Origin: Clostridiales bacterium
Lineage (GTDB): Bacteria; Bacillota; Clostridia; Peptostreptococcales; Anaerovoracaceae
Reading direction: 5' to 3'
Length of the DNA stretch: 13,769 nt
Assembly (NCBI GenBank): GCA_012515135.1
Contig: JAAYYX010000072.1
Coordinates: 1-13,769 of the forward strand
The translations under genes were made by a program, and so were the position numbers. Under the pieces are notes generated by a model that was not told the origin of the DNA, ran no database searches, and saw nothing but the letters and a program-made list of their open reading frames with translations. The first letter of the stretch is position 1, and every line of letters starts with the position of its first letter. Shown here piece after piece: positions 12,985 through 13,769 of this stretch.

Positions 12985-13728
12985 TTAGTTGAGTGCCTTT
13001 TGCAACTCTTCCGCAAATTTTGCTTTTATGTTTTTTTCTGCCCGCGAAATGGTCATTTGAGAGACTCCCAGTTTTTTTGCTATCTCCGCCTGGGATCTTT
13101 CTTCAAGAAACCTTTTTTTGAAAACATACTGATTTGTGCTGTTTAGTTTTTTCAGCACAGATCCGATTATCTCTCTGTTTTCAAATCTGTCAAATCCTTT
13201 TTCTTCCTGGTAGGCATACTTTTCAAAAACCGGATTGTCTCCGTTTTTTTCTTCTTCTTCAAAGGTCTGATCCAGAGAAAAAGTCCCGTAGGCCAGGCTT
13301 CCCTGCATGGCTTCAAGAAGCTCATCCTCTCCTATGTTCATCTCTTCAGCCAGTTCTTTTACTGTGGGTGTGCGCCCCAGCTTTGCTGCAAGAGCATCCC
13401 TGGCTGCAGGTATAGCCGATGCATTTTCTTTTAGTTTTCTTGGAACTTTCATGCTCCAGCCCGTATCTCTAAAATGTTTTTTTATTTCTCCCAGTATGGT
13501 TGGTGTTGCAAAACTGCTGAATTCAAATCCTTTTTCGGGATCGAATCTTTCGACAGCATTAATAAGCGCCATGGCTCCCACCTGATAAAGATCATCGTAT
13601 TCCATGCCCTTGTTCAAATACTTCCTTATTAAAATGTCTACCATGTACAAATGCTCTTCGACGATACGGTTCCTTATTTCTTTGTCTCCGGTTTCTCTGT
13701 ACTTCCTGAACATTTCTTTTTTGTCCAT
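12985..13728 (-). CDS. RNA polymerase sigma factor of the SigB/SigF/SigG family
   Basis: Alternative sigma-70 family factor directing RNA polymerase to stress or sporulation promoters. The 247 residues contain region 2 (about 20-95, with YDDLYQVGAMALINAVERFDP and FSSFATPTILGEIKKHFRDTGW), region 3 (about 97-145, including GRTPTVKELAEEMNI) and region 4 (about 188-243) with a helix-turn-helix RSQAEIAKKLGVSQMTISRA (211-230). The end of region 2, GWSMKVPRKLKE, is closer to SigB (KTWSVHVPRRIKE) than to SigF or SigG as I recall them, but a clear assignment needs a tree. The ATG at 13728 has AGAGG about 8 nt upstream. It lies 1 nt after a possible stop of an upstream reading frame, as expected if an anti-sigma factor gene precedes it. 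trpS follows. Confidence 0.9.
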   Translation of the reverse strand: MDKKEMFRKYRETGDKEIRNRIVEEHLYMVDILIRKYLNKGMEYDDLYQVGAMALINAVERFDPEKGFEFSSFATPTILGEIKKHFRDTGWSMKVPRKLKENASAIPAARDALAAKLGRTPTVKELAEEMNIGEDELLEAMQGSLAYGTFSLDQTFEEEEKNGDNPVFEKYAYQEEKGFDRFENREIIGSVLKKLNSTNQYVFKKRFLEERSQAEIAKKLGVSQMTISRAEKNIKAKFAEELQKALN

Positions 13729-13729
13729 T

Positions 13730-13769
13730 TTAATGCCTCTGCGTATCTTCGTTAAACTTATTTGTTATG
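13730..13769 (-). CDS. Possible 3' end of an upstream gene (cut by right edge)
   Basis: On the minus strand one frame is open from the window edge to TAA at 13730-13732, ending FNEDTQRH, with the stop 1 nt before the sigma factor ATG. The sigma ribosome binding site would lie within it. SigB- and SigF-type factors are usually preceded by an overlapping or abutting anti-sigma (RsbW/SpoIIAB) gene, which fits this spacing. With only about 12 codons visible, neither the identity nor even coding status can be shown. Confidence 0.3.
   Translation of the reverse strand, partial: ITNKFNEDTQRH

Overview
The window looks like a chromosomal core region of a low-to-moderate GC Firmicute, most likely an anaerobic member of the Clostridia. 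This rests on the rpsF-ssb-rpsR and yybS-gdpP-rplI-dnaB gene order (familiar from Bacillus and Clostridia), strong GGAGG-type ribosome binding sites, sigma-A promoters with TATAAT boxes, a zinc-type S18, a SigB/SigF-type sigma factor and a DUF2148 Fe-S protein. I cannot name a genus. Sixteen substantially covered genes are recognised (dnaB is cut by the left edge), plus a possible sliver of a seventeenth at the right edge. All are on the minus strand except the DUF2148 gene and plsC. No tRNA, rRNA, CRISPR array, insertion sequence or prophage gene was seen.

Layout, left to right. Positions 1-3987 (minus) hold yybS (DUF2232 membrane protein), gdpP (c-di-AMP phosphodiesterase), rplI (L9) and dnaB (replicative helicase, cut by the left edge). 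They are tightly packed and driven by an extended -10 promoter near 4024-4052. Positions 4082-5200 hold the rpsF-ssb-rpsR operon with a clear sigma-A promoter, a structured leader next to the rpsF Shine-Dalgarno, and a strong intrinsic terminator. Positions 5209-6406 hold a two-gene unit: a membrane-anchored protein of unknown function and an Aur1-like PAP2 phosphatase, with their own promoter. Positions 6400-9206 hold a dCache-PAS-GGDEF diguanylate cyclase followed 5 nt later by a sugar-phosphate nucleotidyltransferase.

Positions 9344-9880 (plus) hold a stand-alone DUF2148 protein. Positions 9859-11046 (minus) hold an overlapping three-gene unit: a small membrane protein, a YbjQ/UPF0145 protein and a classical PAP2 phosphatase that carries an unusual terminator-like perfect hairpin inside its reading frame. 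Positions 11163-11903 (plus) hold plsC acyltransferase. Positions 11948-13728 (minus) hold trpS and a SigB/SigF-family sigma factor, with a possible fragment of an upstream gene at the right edge.

Functionally this is mainly housekeeping (replication, translation, ssDNA binding) mixed with envelope lipid and polysaccharide metabolism (two PAP2 enzymes, PlsC, a nucleotidyltransferase) and two cyclic-dinucleotide enzymes: GdpP degrades c-di-AMP and the GGDEF protein should make c-di-GMP. I do not see a convincing new multi-gene system. The most unusual items are a GdpP without its membrane anchor beside a shortened YybS, the in-gene terminator-like hairpin in the second PAP2 gene, an 8-bp inverted repeat flanking the diguanylate cyclase promoter region, and the coupling of a c-di-GMP synthase to a nucleotidyltransferase.
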